Source of the DNA: Rickettsiales bacterium
GTDB lineage: Bacteria; Pseudomonadota; Alphaproteobacteria; Rickettsiales; UBA1997
Direction: 5' to 3'
Assembly: GCA_031289855.1 (NCBI GenBank)
Contig: JAITOR010000009.1
Location: 1 to 44,889 of the forward strand
DNA: 44,889 bases
In this document: in pieces, positions 22,001 to 27,035 of the stretch
How the letters are laid out: each line of letters opens with the position of its first letter
Numbering within the stretch: the first letter of the stretch is position 1
Notes under the pieces: generated by a model
Databases searched by the model: none
What the model saw: the letters and a program-made list of their open reading frames with translations, nothing else
Told to the model about the DNA's origin: nothing
Program-made: the position numbers and the translations under genes

Positions 22001-22221
22001 CAGTTTCTGCTTGCTTGGTGGCAAAAATAACTTGTGATATATCAGAAGGCTATAAAAAGAAGATTGAAAAGATAAATGGTAATGGATGGGCTAGCACTGG
22101 TGTTGGAGGAATATATTATTGGCAAGATTGCAGTAAAGTAGCAGATGATTATACTTGTAAATATTCGCAACAAGATAATTATGGTACTTGGGTTGATAGT
22201 ATTCCAGAGGGTATATTTTAA
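10027..22221 (+). CDS. giant secreted cysteine-rich protein (4064 aa)
   Basis: One uninterrupted frame of 4064 codons. Residues 1-30 are a signal peptide (basic start, CIGFAFITSF core, probable cleavage after NANA). I see no clear membrane segment after it, so the mature protein is probably periplasmic, surface-bound or released. I count about 160 cysteines over the whole length, implying many disulfides. Visible modules: two EF-hand/dockerin-like loops (residues 1027-1038 and 2616-2627); a CX3C-rich cluster (about 2203-2256 and 2288-2306) around an acidic tract (2264-2281); a duplicated segment (about 2657-2685 and 2706-2739) with TCTCDKG and NCTCDIG; and, mainly in the C-terminal half, repeated C...G-x-W...C units resembling sushi/CCP domains (for example C2877-W2883-C2890 and C3910-W3916-C3922). 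No enzyme motif is recognised. An adhesin or other host- or prey-contact protein is inference. Confidence 0.9.
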   Translation: MSKRNIRKMILKNTITCIGFAFITSFNANALISGLSGGSSGNTFCSDLIFANRAIGDWKVDDTGNNFVYAAAGSEVLLTRQVNSACNSLAAVGQTLEIQEETIRNVVPLAKITNKSASDNKCDVTYHMPLKEEGVDEGIAVNGTSILLNPVGKLRFPDANSVNSNTCSYKSCDALTVEEIRAIYYHEKKSNEEKFEEFFKSYNGTGTIITPKYVKYCEPKKCTAYNNRVCTNATPDNAKDLYCHDMQNPNLFKWLYVSGKSATEAKLDKDGKQVYHCKLHQCKRNDAISTFCPTNFDIFYNYTNMNLAVTDSFGISMSYDKLYERDILLNNNFNAISQKELYCSPAPSNDENCKIPRIIEIKELSCGTKDTCSTLMNNSNTCDKYTGMDNSITSSTDFDSIKQSFSLQGAAFVAAYDKCINDNVCENGDSVCINVRNENCISDKKTCVFTTDCGLSIKKNVEPCLSAIAQISEPNSVSAFFSPLPHPRAIELVCEIDGKSIENCSVNDSNVITCTVTNAVGVKNKYGAYYTNNDESDQVSSALTLEYKKCIEVGGKHKTILKRSLFGQLDSPLPPTTKVWDKVAAWAIIAASLGTATSSCMPEDNFTGNYETYTHRLNGNRANFYSNAKDGYNPESQMFCGSEEDFQKRYEAYESRRYLCDDYQSVLSNNYSKHYDSGWSATYVSGTRRTAPMMVGICSPLSTDNAPTASGSTYTCGNGKNYCNFFDWDSYYIKEEPEITWSTEKPIVTNANVKACMRFQSLADWSLCGTRTTRVDCGIGLCEFQYRGKDRCSDLSLNVLENSNGCVLGHVGGSCVQNVSNSGGTHKFRFRLVRGENSRLYVFLDRTTSTCVGRNTTYLVQSSSEIDNLRDIEDIYGTCIVTGGIEVNPHFNNKFERTQIYCRDRLTERTQMNLCADSENNANGTGCEGDVNTNQKRTFNMSDFYSNNPIGVILGDCKSSSEMNVFGDGNEGKVAQRKTCKVLLYKRSPDESNENFSDLHEQKNLFGKNFKGRLTALSLYDDNSLSDNNCDGKITDEDVFGEYLFKNLNCGYMFGNDYKILPQNDGENGMGGNVVYSFVEPEDWCKKKTEYVKDENSTPFDERFGATEKDYPDGNGRNHSFLINRKCSNLLMHKSVDVDPILNPEENHKASEWLPIDVVQYAGNNQLQGNIMENSQCTINSVENCRGYYNEKYYESGGVDSFVKESQGIPLPLPVSPSVYWRYAIKENMPDLFLPIIQISQYKKTGTNNYYNFVVGGKNQYVDFFEPSIKLVFGISDAYASILFNKSDVTGNISTIYVAGSSSENISVGYKFKKFGQIYPQSKGLACLVQLSTDGSEQQIGCLDRGTPNINNFILVRDTDGYVQTRPWVRAFFHNGNNLSVTGNVVGGLRAYFLKNNLSMSDTAALKQLIFTNYSRVDNTTYSDCSSLPTIKNEYAYLNTIDNPQKTCKELEEKIKAGMGEYTHLNGENYAYESGYPIYISSSYCSKVHYDCVNFTKEEQVENAKSPRDENYLSILNAKIRNCESQIETYCKKTSGNERTIQLDENKTNGTLTRIKENYLLNTSANEMCVTTGFERYFKGGVNASSVKAVKLQYYYPELEGIGKCILTNESKGNPACRISDYYTYCEYKEGIEDSTCNPLVDVAPTQDDMEDLGVSSLPNTYFCRLSVKNCVKRVSCDCNENGNGGISRCIDLPEQCFKGGSNLYKTLYKGALKDVTEDIAREPSCNCQLVSEDALDGVVVNSNQELRNPTPREFGLCAPLQDLDFCEPVKYYNEDRIYLDGNAGQPLSWLKNNSPGNLWRTNQKVEGRYYSVDDLGHAEFSKSNVCKEDIGNGNVSDEDWNKNFCLNGEYSYHEITGAECIKGTDKCITSILHSGSCGGFWKNKIYGEEGDEDARKVIPLATCTYFKTCAPGDKGCSITGKMPCAKDNEGCSPYPVFLMMDNTQCERYTCPDVRENEVFIEDEDEIADYSESEELKDMTADRRGQKHGYATWIKYKKGTDLYDCENGGNCAFEINEARNSVATTKVGEDGIADEELEANNSTTKYSNVRTGVENGKGDDLEERYANACVQGFAPAGSNLFLREFNAANAFVGINDKFSLDTSKPVNMIPYMVEQDKFMRSALGYDVGYYFYSRDKTKNDSKIINYNNFVALTGWSALEHLPIRSCNQVGEWMSPYDIYNIHGVAGYYRKSGIFENGVIAETCVGDFKTCKSACLETKERITDATPDICANACMEPFSNCIANACQSNYTTCTNSCDAITSSNEESEDEDGEDEEDEEDGDTQTSASSNQSCQDQCMVAKNSCTNTSLSANLNLQNLDKFPQYLGNYCERLYCPGYDDGDVGLLSIEKCDPTNTNINNKNKDNCSMLSDDKIEFTIPSSQSSGNETVRYSLYYSNEKNYDNYPLGLYEAVNLLSFPASNQPENYIDLGPSDPGAQNTNVLFEEYRNNGYKTPKIPLEFDTRINNVMNNKNTIWRHTGGAIWAETPTPRNNDVISYQIQGKCIEERKFYAENTLFFAGFEPQFNNVMQNLGVSTDNVYTEYGVNHTNVSKFLSSMKTTPKGNYIITNPEISSFFKDPMSANTQPTRSCGKWGQWSAIKNGCLSVCEALDPFRTTFKDTNKNGFLENWEITEIFSKPRYNSIENWWRNGLWAEIRQEEGWIEKSDGTICKESSTCTCDKGGDGSCDDITFYRGWGDYVTKMQMVTRSGYIQKWSGEICEKGKPNCTCDIGKLRNNGSVACQMGDIVYNNDSCDVDPGNDCSNIAGNTWSRINGDDMILNNNIRTYNGNRYGDRYTGGAKWGRSLGGLTITNIIIRDGRNETYVADEDDKIYIKGTCFSLVGKKIVENSKWVEGFPTDGALFVQSGDKNNVFEGAPHRECLADGTWGPVIDPCINFTTCVDFKITSKNMLQYMIDTEPQNNTPLTMDAKNRVNIDVKGVISHTQFDFQLKSDETEDVKTIGTLEGGKLNYSDILTAQRTNVPTLPVEINCSQASSSFVDTIGYNTSNIATINVNNNSVNTPSTNEIAAAKTITPKIGRLCNVATGDWEPGYNKFECRMKSCGDIAYSVGTGDDRIVIVDYKAIATNDNIGISGTTNPRSIGKVINKIEGLFYPKNSGYTGSVEFGNFADPNKQVFKNYEFKAQCPEGYKYCELHSTNGNIICNGDSGVPQDMETQITFTCELEQDSPSAQAIWKRKGECVAQYCIWQNDFGSGTYTSNAIGTSLPWKQKQMIMPYAKDNTTYVGGLNAVGGLPALNSRYMPVSSDTSIADRDVKKNSKTYTQPQYNYSYNISNKKTSAVVTTPNVNVKQNLRALLTRKTILENNSSGLPFESLGIYSPSVTIYKNFMANVNKKYIFSQSAKKYSTAVSTVSIENDTTTDSKTLLNYITGVEANIDFFIGDSFTSTINDPISKTALEDLEKLGKVTVGTEIRMDAYCVRKVGRYYPKDNKIIAKCNPPTSGGLVGRWEVNTDTNAKCKKVCDLSKLPFDHTGIWWRRQVTDNIATATMGGSGQKIGNSVNYPGIVPVFVKDKVSANIKDYRKDLTDKAISASKPNIADCTSADCVTARKKLENFVFNNITLKVTSKSIYNEDREPVVNDGFQTGAYGTKSRYVESGGVVIGYCDDTRMLTGDNVEFTCSEMSDGSMKWTTEKPADCKTYSKTSLEGIPANISLWLRVTGDDDGSQDDARVDISDRYSATTNIFYVNSNHDKLLVGDVKYGASNLATTDATNYGSTGSSSFGTYSRLGVQKACKISVVAAGASGLCKTDALTANRYRATALNSDHYDAVYTNSSNSTKLASFLNSTTAAPFTKGEGLLYTQFTNRDNGSSGYGFGGFFEVNPVYTDTTAYNMYTCDASEIEYGGDLVDVFLNGNDRFSGKRSAKWFTANSVVIAKCGGKTENDMKNEGWGVLFKCNANGTWTRTNNCAKDNLYYCDNESDNVSHESAKNYSGVCYDGNRSETLNFRSPAKERVYIGFPKIIGNCGRWNRDAGACNKPVSACLVAKITCDISEGYKKKIEKINGNGWASTGVGGIYYWQDCSKVADDYTCKYSQQDNYGTWVDSIPEGIF

Positions 22222-22558
22222 TTTTTATTTTTTCCCCCTTTCCTCTCCAATTTTTTTGTCTAATTACCCTTCTCTTGATGGAGAGAATAGTTATTTATTT
22301 GCTCTCTATTTTGATACTTATCCTTTGTAGTTATCATCATTTTTTGTATATCCTATAATTATTCCTCTTTTGTGGAGGGTCAAAATCCAATGAAGTTGGT
22401 TTTTTTGAAAGGACTCTCCATTGTTTATTTTTTTTCATTATTTACACTTTGTCATCTTCTTGAGAGGTGGTCAAATTGTAGAGTCATTTGAGGAAAAAAA
22501 TTATTAAAAAAAAATGAAAACAGGTCGAAAAAGAATGTAGAATAAAAAATTTTTCCTA
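22222..22558. other. intergenic region between convergent units
   Basis: No gene seen in these 337 bases. A hairpin TTCTCT/AGAGAA lies at 22270-22287 without a T tract. A short CCAA/TTGG hairpin followed by seven T (22387-22406) is a weak candidate plus-strand terminator for the giant gene. CTCTCCAT at about 22423 is complementary to ATGGAGAG at about 22277. Confidence 0.5.
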
Positions 22559-23032
22559 TTATACCCCTCTGCCTCCATTCTCTCTTGATTTAGTTGGTGT
22601 TCCTATTGTTTTTACCATTTCAATCGCCTTATCTTTTGAAAGTCCTCTTGCTCTTAACTTTTCAATAATGACCTCCATTTCATCATTTTCAATATTTATT
22701 GCTTCAACCACATCATTTGATAATTGTGCCTTTAAATCTTCTCTAAGTTCTTTATTTTTATTCCTAAACACTGGGGCATCATCATCTTCCTCATCCTCTT
22801 TTTTTACAATCTTTAATATTTTTTTAACTTTTTCCTCTATATCATCATCTTTTCTAATCTCTTCCATCTCATGTTTTACAGATTTTTTACTTTTATCATC
22901 AAAATTTTCATCTTTAATCCCCCTTAACAAATCACTTTCATCCTCTTCTTTTATATCAAAAACATTCTTTTTGGCATTAATCAAGGCATTGGAAATATTA
23001 CTTTTAGGGGCTCTCGTAGAATTGTTTGGCAC
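22559..23032 (-). CDS. charged hypothetical protein downstream of tpiA
   Basis: Unrecognised 157-residue protein with very high Lys, Glu and Asp content, predicted largely helical or disordered. The middle has EEKVKKILKIVKKEDEEDDD; the C-terminal part has IEKLRARGLSKDKAIEMVKT and a Gly/Arg end. No signal peptide or membrane segment. The start is GTG 23032, directly after the tpiA stop (TAGGTG), so it is translated from the tpiA mRNA, perhaps by coupling; an in-frame ATG near residue 56 is an alternative. Function unknown. Confidence 0.6.
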   Translation of the reverse strand: MPNNSTRAPKSNISNALINAKKNVFDIKEEDESDLLRGIKDENFDDKSKKSVKHEMEEIRKDDDIEEKVKKILKIVKKEDEEDDDAPVFRNKNKELREDLKAQLSNDVVEAINIENDEMEVIIEKLRARGLSKDKAIEMVKTIGTPTKSRENGGRGV

Positions 23033-23788
23033 CTAAAAACTTCCTTTTACAATATTAAAGAAATCAGATCCCTTTAAACTCGCGCCACCAACTAATACAC
23101 CATCTACATTTTTTAAATGCAAAATTTCATTGGCATTATCAGGTTTTACAGAGCCACCATATAGAACTTTTAAATCTTGTTTTTTAACTACACTTTTAAT
23201 ATGTCCACAAACCTCATCAACCTCAGCAGTTGTTGCAACTTTACCTGTGCCAATTGCCCACACAGGTTCATAAGCCACCACAACTTTATTTAAATCCAAA
23301 CCAGCAGTGGTCTTCAAAACTTGTTCACCCACTACTTCAAGATGCTTTTTTGCTTCTCTTACTGATAAATCTTCACCTACACAAATTACAGGTGTAATAT
23401 TGTGTGCCAAAGCGCCAGCAGATTTTTTGTTAATGGTTTCATCAGTTTCACCTTGAAATTGTCGTCTTTCACTATGGCCTGTTAATGTATATTTGCAACC
23501 AAATTCATTCAAAAACAAAGGGCTTGTATTACCGGTAAATGCGCCTTTTTCTGTCTCATGCACGTCTTCAGCACCAATATTTACTTTAAAATTATTAGTT
23601 TCTTTATTATATTCAGTGGCTTTGGCAATAGCATATTCAATATACAAATCAGGCACGCATATTAAAATATCAACGGGTGATTTTGTATTGTTTTCACTTT
23701 CTTTTGCTGCAACAGCAAAATCTTTGAACCATTGGTCAATAGCACTCTTTGAACCATTCATTTTCCAATTACCAGATATAAAAGACAT
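23033..23788 (-). CDS. tpiA: triosephosphate isomerase
   Basis: Interconverts dihydroxyacetone phosphate and glyceraldehyde 3-phosphate in the cytoplasm. At 251 residues it has the usual length. Clear landmarks are the substrate Lys in GNWKMNG, the catalytic His in TGHSERR, the catalytic Glu in VAYEPVWAIGTGK with the flexible lid after it, and the phosphate-binding YGGSVKPDNA and GVLVGGASL. Its presence suggests at least partial glycolysis/gluconeogenesis or a glycerol-phosphate route. It is the first gene of a two-gene unit with the charged protein at 22559, behind a promoter at 23817-23845. Confidence 0.97.
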   Translation of the reverse strand: MSFISGNWKMNGSKSAIDQWFKDFAVAAKESENNTKSPVDILICVPDLYIEYAIAKATEYNKETNNFKVNIGAEDVHETEKGAFTGNTSPLFLNEFGCKYTLTGHSERRQFQGETDETINKKSAGALAHNITPVICVGEDLSVREAKKHLEVVGEQVLKTTAGLDLNKVVVAYEPVWAIGTGKVATTAEVDEVCGHIKSVVKKQDLKVLYGGSVKPDNANEILHLKNVDGVLVGGASLKGSDFFNIVKGSF

Positions 23789-23816
23789 AAGTAAATAACA
23801 TTATTAATATAATTGT

Positions 23817-23845
23817 ATCATATAATATTAATATTTATTTTACAA
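23817..23845 (-). promoter_or_regulatory. promoter of tpiA
   Basis: Minus strand: TTGTAA (23845-23840), 17 bases, TATGAT (23822-23817), start about 22 bases before the ATG. Confidence 0.55.
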
Positions 23846-23888
23846 ATTTATTTTATCTTTTTTAATATAATTTCTCGTCCATGTTTTT

Positions 23889-24893
23889 TTAACTTACAAC
23901 ATTAAACTCTGGAATTTCCACCACCCCATTTTCTTTAACGATTTTAATGCTTTTTATCAAAATATCCTGTTTTATTGTGGATAGTTTTTGCAAGGAATTG
24001 GTGTTGGTCATAGCCGCAATTCTAAGTGTTAAACAATTATTGGTTATGCCAGTAAAAAATACACTCACGGTGCTTTTATTGATTCCATAACAACTCTTTA
24101 AAGTGCTTGTAATTTCCTTCGTTATTTGCTCCATTTTATCAAAATCTTGATATTTTAATAGAATCTTTTCATCAATTTTAAAATAACTCGTTTTGTTCTT
24201 GTTTTGTATGGTCGTAATACTAAAAATAGAATTTGGAATATACATTGGAATATTTGTTTCTTTCAACAAAATTTTTGTTTGTCTCCAACTTATATATTCT
24301 ACTTTTCCTGTTATTTTTTTTTCTTCCAACACAATTTCATCACCCACGGAAAATGGCTTATCAATATAAATCACAATGCCACTAAAAATGTTCGAAAAAA
24401 TATCTTTACCGGCAAGACCAACAATCACAGAACCAAATCCACCAAATGCAAGCAATGTATTTATATTTATACCAAAATTTCCTAATATTAAAAACAACCA
24501 AATCACAAAAAGCATAATTTTAACTAATTTTTCTGTGAAATCAAGTCCACTAATATTAATTTTTTTTGTTTTTTGTAAAATATATTGTTTTTTAAATCTT
24601 GTGGCTATTTTTAATAATAATATTAAAATAACGAGATAAAACACTGAATTTATAAGTTTTGCAACATTTATGTTTGCAAGATGCATTGTTAAAATGTTTG
24701 AAAATTTTAATGCTAAACATATCCAGATAAGTGATAATAATGGCTTTTTTGCCGCAATTATAAGGCTTGTAAAAAAAACTCTTTTTCTTTTGTAAAAATA
24801 TTCAAAAAATGTGAATGAAAAATTTTTTATCAAAATATTTAGGAAAAATCCTATAAAAAATAATATTAAAAATTTTATTACCAACACCAACAT
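23889..24893 (-). CDS. MscS-family mechanosensitive channel
   Basis: Small-conductance mechanosensitive channel family, releasing solutes under osmotic downshift. From ATG 24893 it has 334 residues, near the length of E. coli MscS (286) plus extra N-terminal helices. Hydrophobic segments at about 1-20, 40-60, 70-95 and 120-140 precede the pore helix INTLLAFGGFGSVIVGLAGK. The MscS beta-domain signature DIFSNIFSGIVIYIDKPFSV follows. The C-terminal alpha/beta domain (about 240-325) includes the conserved VPNS-like YIPNS. An upstream TTG at 24908 is in frame but less likely. Divergent from virB11. Confidence 0.9.
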   Translation of the reverse strand: MLVLVIKFLILFFIGFFLNILIKNFSFTFFEYFYKRKRVFFTSLIIAAKKPLLSLIWICLALKFSNILTMHLANINVAKLINSVFYLVILILLLKIATRFKKQYILQKTKKINISGLDFTEKLVKIMLFVIWLFLILGNFGININTLLAFGGFGSVIVGLAGKDIFSNIFSGIVIYIDKPFSVGDEIVLEEKKITGKVEYISWRQTKILLKETNIPMYIPNSIFSITTIQNKNKTSYFKIDEKILLKYQDFDKMEQITKEITSTLKSCYGINKSTVSVFFTGITNNCLTLRIAAMTNTNSLQKLSTIKQDILIKSIKIVKENGVVEIPEFNVVS

Positions 24894-24932
24894 TATGTCA
24901 TCATACAATAATATTTTTAAAAGTAAATAATA

Positions 24933-24963
24933 TTGATTTTTATTTTTATAATATTATTATAAC
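24933..24963 (+). promoter_or_regulatory. probable promoter of virB11 (leaderless type)
   Basis: TTGATT at 24933-24938 and TATAAC at 24958-24963 (19-base spacer), then seven bases to ATG 24971. Confidence 0.45.
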
Positions 24964-24970
24964 AAGTTAT

Positions 24971-25963
24971 ATGCCTAATTACGAAGCACTGAATGTCTAT
25001 TTGAAGCAGATAACCCATATATTGGATCAGCCAGGTATTGCCGAAATTTCAATAAACGATCCAGGTGAAGCATGGGTGGAAAAAAAAGGTGATATGTTTA
25101 GAGTTGAGATGCCTGAATATACATTGAAGCATTTAAAAGCATTGGCAAGTCTTATTGCTCAGGCAACAGATCAAAAGATTAGTGAGGAAACTCCACTACT
25201 TGGTGCTACTTTACCAGGGGGACAGAGAATTCAAATTGTGATTCCACCTGCTACGGAAGCAACTTCCGTAATTTATTCCATAAGAAAACCGAGTGATTTA
25301 AAATGGTCGTTAGAGGATTATGAGAAAATGGGTTGTTTTGACTCCACATCAGCACAAGCAATCGTTGATACGAATAATATAGTGCTTTCAAGACTATTGA
25401 AGGCCGGATTGATTAAAACTTTTTTATATAAAGCAATTTTTAGTAAAAAAAATATTATTATTGCTGGTGGTACTTCAACAGGAAAAACAACATTTACCAA
25501 TGCCTGTTTGAGAGCAATTCCAAAAAGTGAAAGACTTATAAGTTGTGAGGATGCTCGAGAAATTGACTTGACCGCTTTCCCAAATAGGGTGCACTTACTT
25601 GCATCAAAGGGTGGACAAGGTAGAGCAAATGTTACGACGCAAGATTTGATTGAATGTTGCCTTCGTTTAAGACCTGAAAGAATAATAGTGGGTGAGTTGA
25701 GAGGTTCGGAAGCATTTGCCTTTTTAAGAGCCATCAACACGGGTCACCCTGGTTCTATTTCCACGCTGCATGCTGATACTCCAGCTATGGCACTTCAACA
25801 GTTAAAAATGATGGTGTTGCAGGCTGGACTTGGTATGCCACCAAAGGATATCGTTGATTACATAGAAAATGTGGTAGATATTGTGGTGCAATTAAAAAGA
25901 GGACAAAAAGGTCGAAGATTTATTAGTGAGGTTTATTTTAAAGATTACGACAGAAGCGTTTAG
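24971..25963 (+). CDS. virB11: type IV secretion ATPase VirB11
   Basis: Hexameric traffic ATPase of the VirB/D4 type IV secretion system, acting at the cytoplasmic face of the inner membrane in substrate transfer and pilus assembly. The 330 residues match the family. The N-terminal domain (about 1-150) includes GIAEISINDPGEAWVEK. The ATPase domain has Walker A GGTSTGKTT (residues 166-174, Lys172), the Asp-box region CEDAREIDL, Walker B-like PERIIVGELRG and the His box NTGHPGSISTLHAD. No other vir gene is nearby, as expected in Rickettsiales, where these genes are scattered in several islands. It has no visible terminator before the next promoter at 25992. Confidence 0.95.
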   Translation: MPNYEALNVYLKQITHILDQPGIAEISINDPGEAWVEKKGDMFRVEMPEYTLKHLKALASLIAQATDQKISEETPLLGATLPGGQRIQIVIPPATEATSVIYSIRKPSDLKWSLEDYEKMGCFDSTSAQAIVDTNNIVLSRLLKAGLIKTFLYKAIFSKKNIIIAGGTSTGKTTFTNACLRAIPKSERLISCEDAREIDLTAFPNRVHLLASKGGQGRANVTTQDLIECCLRLRPERIIVGELRGSEAFAFLRAINTGHPGSISTLHADTPAMALQQLKMMVLQAGLGMPPKDIVDYIENVVDIVVQLKRGQKGRRFISEVYFKDYDRSV

Positions 25964-25991
25964 AAGTGTTTGAGCGGATATATAAATTAAT

Positions 25992-26020
25992 TTGACATTA
26001 TTTTTTTTATATTATATACT
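25992..26020 (+). promoter_or_regulatory. promoter of the attenuator leader and the 26202 gene
   Basis: Perfect TTGACA at 25992-25997, a 17-base spacer and TATACT at 26015-26020. The -10 box ends six bases before ATG 26027, so the leader RNA would start at that ATG. Confidence 0.8.
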
Positions 26021-26026
26021 AAAAAC

Positions 26027-26098
26027 ATGAATTTAAAAAATGATAATATGAAAATGATTTATTTATTGAATAACAACTTATTTCATCATAGCAAGTAA
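26027..26098 (+). CDS. putative leader peptide with His-His codons
   Basis: Reading frame of 23 codons starting MNLKNDNMKMIYLL and ending NNNLFHHSK. It begins where transcription from the 25992 promoter should begin, and its TAA lies in the loop of the first hairpin (26089-26107). The adjacent CAT CAT codons (26084-26089) are just before that hairpin, the usual place for control codons in translational attenuation. The peptide has no other evident role. Asn is also abundant, so His as the sensed amino acid is the best but not the only reading. Confidence 0.55.
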   Translation: MNLKNDNMKMIYLLNNNLFHHSK

Positions 26099-26170
26099 TG
26101 CTTGCTAATCATAAATCGTGGTCATATTTGACTTTGCAAGCATCTTTTAATTTAAAGATGCTTGTTTTTA
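26089..26170 (+). promoter_or_regulatory. putative attenuator: three competing hairpins before the binding-protein gene
   Basis: Hairpin 1 is TAGCAAG (26089-26095) with CTTGCTA (26101-26107). The antiterminator is TGCTTGC (26099-26105) with GCAAGCA (26136-26142). The terminator is CAAGCATCTTT (26137-26147) with AAAGATGCTTG (26154-26164), an eleven-base perfect stem followed by TTTTTA. The antiterminator shares bases with each of the other two. The terminator sits between a strong promoter and the ATG at 26202. Confidence 0.65.
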
Positions 26171-26201
26171 TTAAAAAAATTTAAAAAATACAGGAATTAA
26201 A

Positions 26202-26921
26202 ATGAAAAAATATTTATTAGTTATAATGGCATTATTAGGAATTGCTAATTTGCAGGCAAAGACTTTAAGAGTTGGAACAAATGCGACATATCCTCCTTTT
26301 GAATCTTTCAATGAAAAGGGAGAATTGGTTGGCTTTGACATAGATTTGTTAAATTCAATCGCTAAAAAATTAAATTACAAATTGGAATATATTGATTTAC
26401 CGTTTGAGGGTTTAATTCAAGAATTGGAAAGTGAAAAAGTTGATTTAGTAATTTCTTGTTTAAGTGAAACTTCCGATAGAAAAAAGAAGGTAAATTTTAG
26501 TGATGGATATATGAAAATTGGTGTTTTTGTTATAGTTAAACAAGACAATAATACAATTAAAAGTGCAAAAGATTTGAAAAAGGGTATTAAACTTGGTGTG
26601 GAAACTGGTTCTTCGCAAGTAAAATATTCTGAAGAAAACTATAAGGGCGTTGAATTAGTGTTTTTCAATAATGTAGATATTTATACTGCACTTGAAACTG
26701 GAAAAGTTGATGCAATTTTGATGGATGATATACCGGCATTAGCATACTTAAAGAGCAAAGGTAAGGGTAAACTTAAAATTGTTGGTGATAAAATAAATCC
26801 AAAAAATGCTGGTATGGCATTTAATAAGAAAAACACAGCATTGTTAAAAGAAATTAACAAAGCTTTGAAAGAAGTAAGAAGTAGCGGTGAATACAAAAAA
26901 ATATATGATAAATGGATATAG
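26202..26921 (+). CDS. periplasmic amino-acid-binding protein (SBP family 3)
   Basis: Substrate-binding protein of a polar-amino-acid ABC transporter (HisJ/ArtJ/GlnH type). Residues 1-19 are a signal peptide ending LQA. The mature part starts TLRVGTNATYPPFESFNEKG and contains GFDIDLLNSIAKKL, the ligand-binding DLVISCLSETSDRKKKVNFS, LGVETGSSQV and the C-terminal GEYKKIYDKWI. At 239 residues it has normal length and, unlike the 759 gene, no extra linker. A good Shine-Dalgarno (AGGA) precedes the ATG. No permease or ATPase gene follows; it ends in its own terminator. The upstream leader suggests control by amino-acid supply, with histidine as the likely signal. Confidence 0.92.
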   Translation: MKKYLLVIMALLGIANLQAKTLRVGTNATYPPFESFNEKGELVGFDIDLLNSIAKKLNYKLEYIDLPFEGLIQELESEKVDLVISCLSETSDRKKKVNFSDGYMKIGVFVIVKQDNNTIKSAKDLKKGIKLGVETGSSQVKYSEENYKGVELVFFNNVDIYTALETGKVDAILMDDIPALAYLKSKGKGKLKIVGDKINPKNAGMAFNKKNTALLKEINKALKEVRSSGEYKKIYDKWI

Positions 26922-26949
26922 TTATTAAAATTATCTATTGGTAAGATTT

Positions 26950-26996
26950 GAAGTGTTGAAATTGTTATATTGTATCGATTCAACACTTCATTTTTA
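26950..26996 (+). terminator. intrinsic terminator after the binding-protein gene
   Basis: GAAGTGTTGAA (26950-26960) pairs perfectly with TTCAACACTTC (26979-26989) around an 18-base loop, followed by ATTTTTAT. Confidence 0.75.
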
Positions 26997-27035
26997 TCAA
27001 TCAAATAATAAATTTTTACATAAACGACTTAACAT

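Noticed and set aside
10027..22221. Giant protein as VirB6 or TraN of a type IV secretion system
   Set aside because: No block of membrane helices as in VirB6, and far too long and differently spaced for TraN; virB11 is 2.7 kb away in another transcript.
10023..22330. Many long open frames on both strands inside the giant gene
   Set aside because: They are antisense or out-of-frame shadows with low-complexity products and no start signals; the 4064-codon frame explains the region.
22222..22558. A small RNA or gene remnant after the giant gene
   Set aside because: No promoter at good spacing, no frame with family likeness, only weak hairpins.
26027..26170. T-box or metabolite riboswitch instead of a leader-peptide attenuator
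   Set aside because: No T-box sequence or known riboswitch core is visible, and T-boxes are not expected in alphaproteobacteria.
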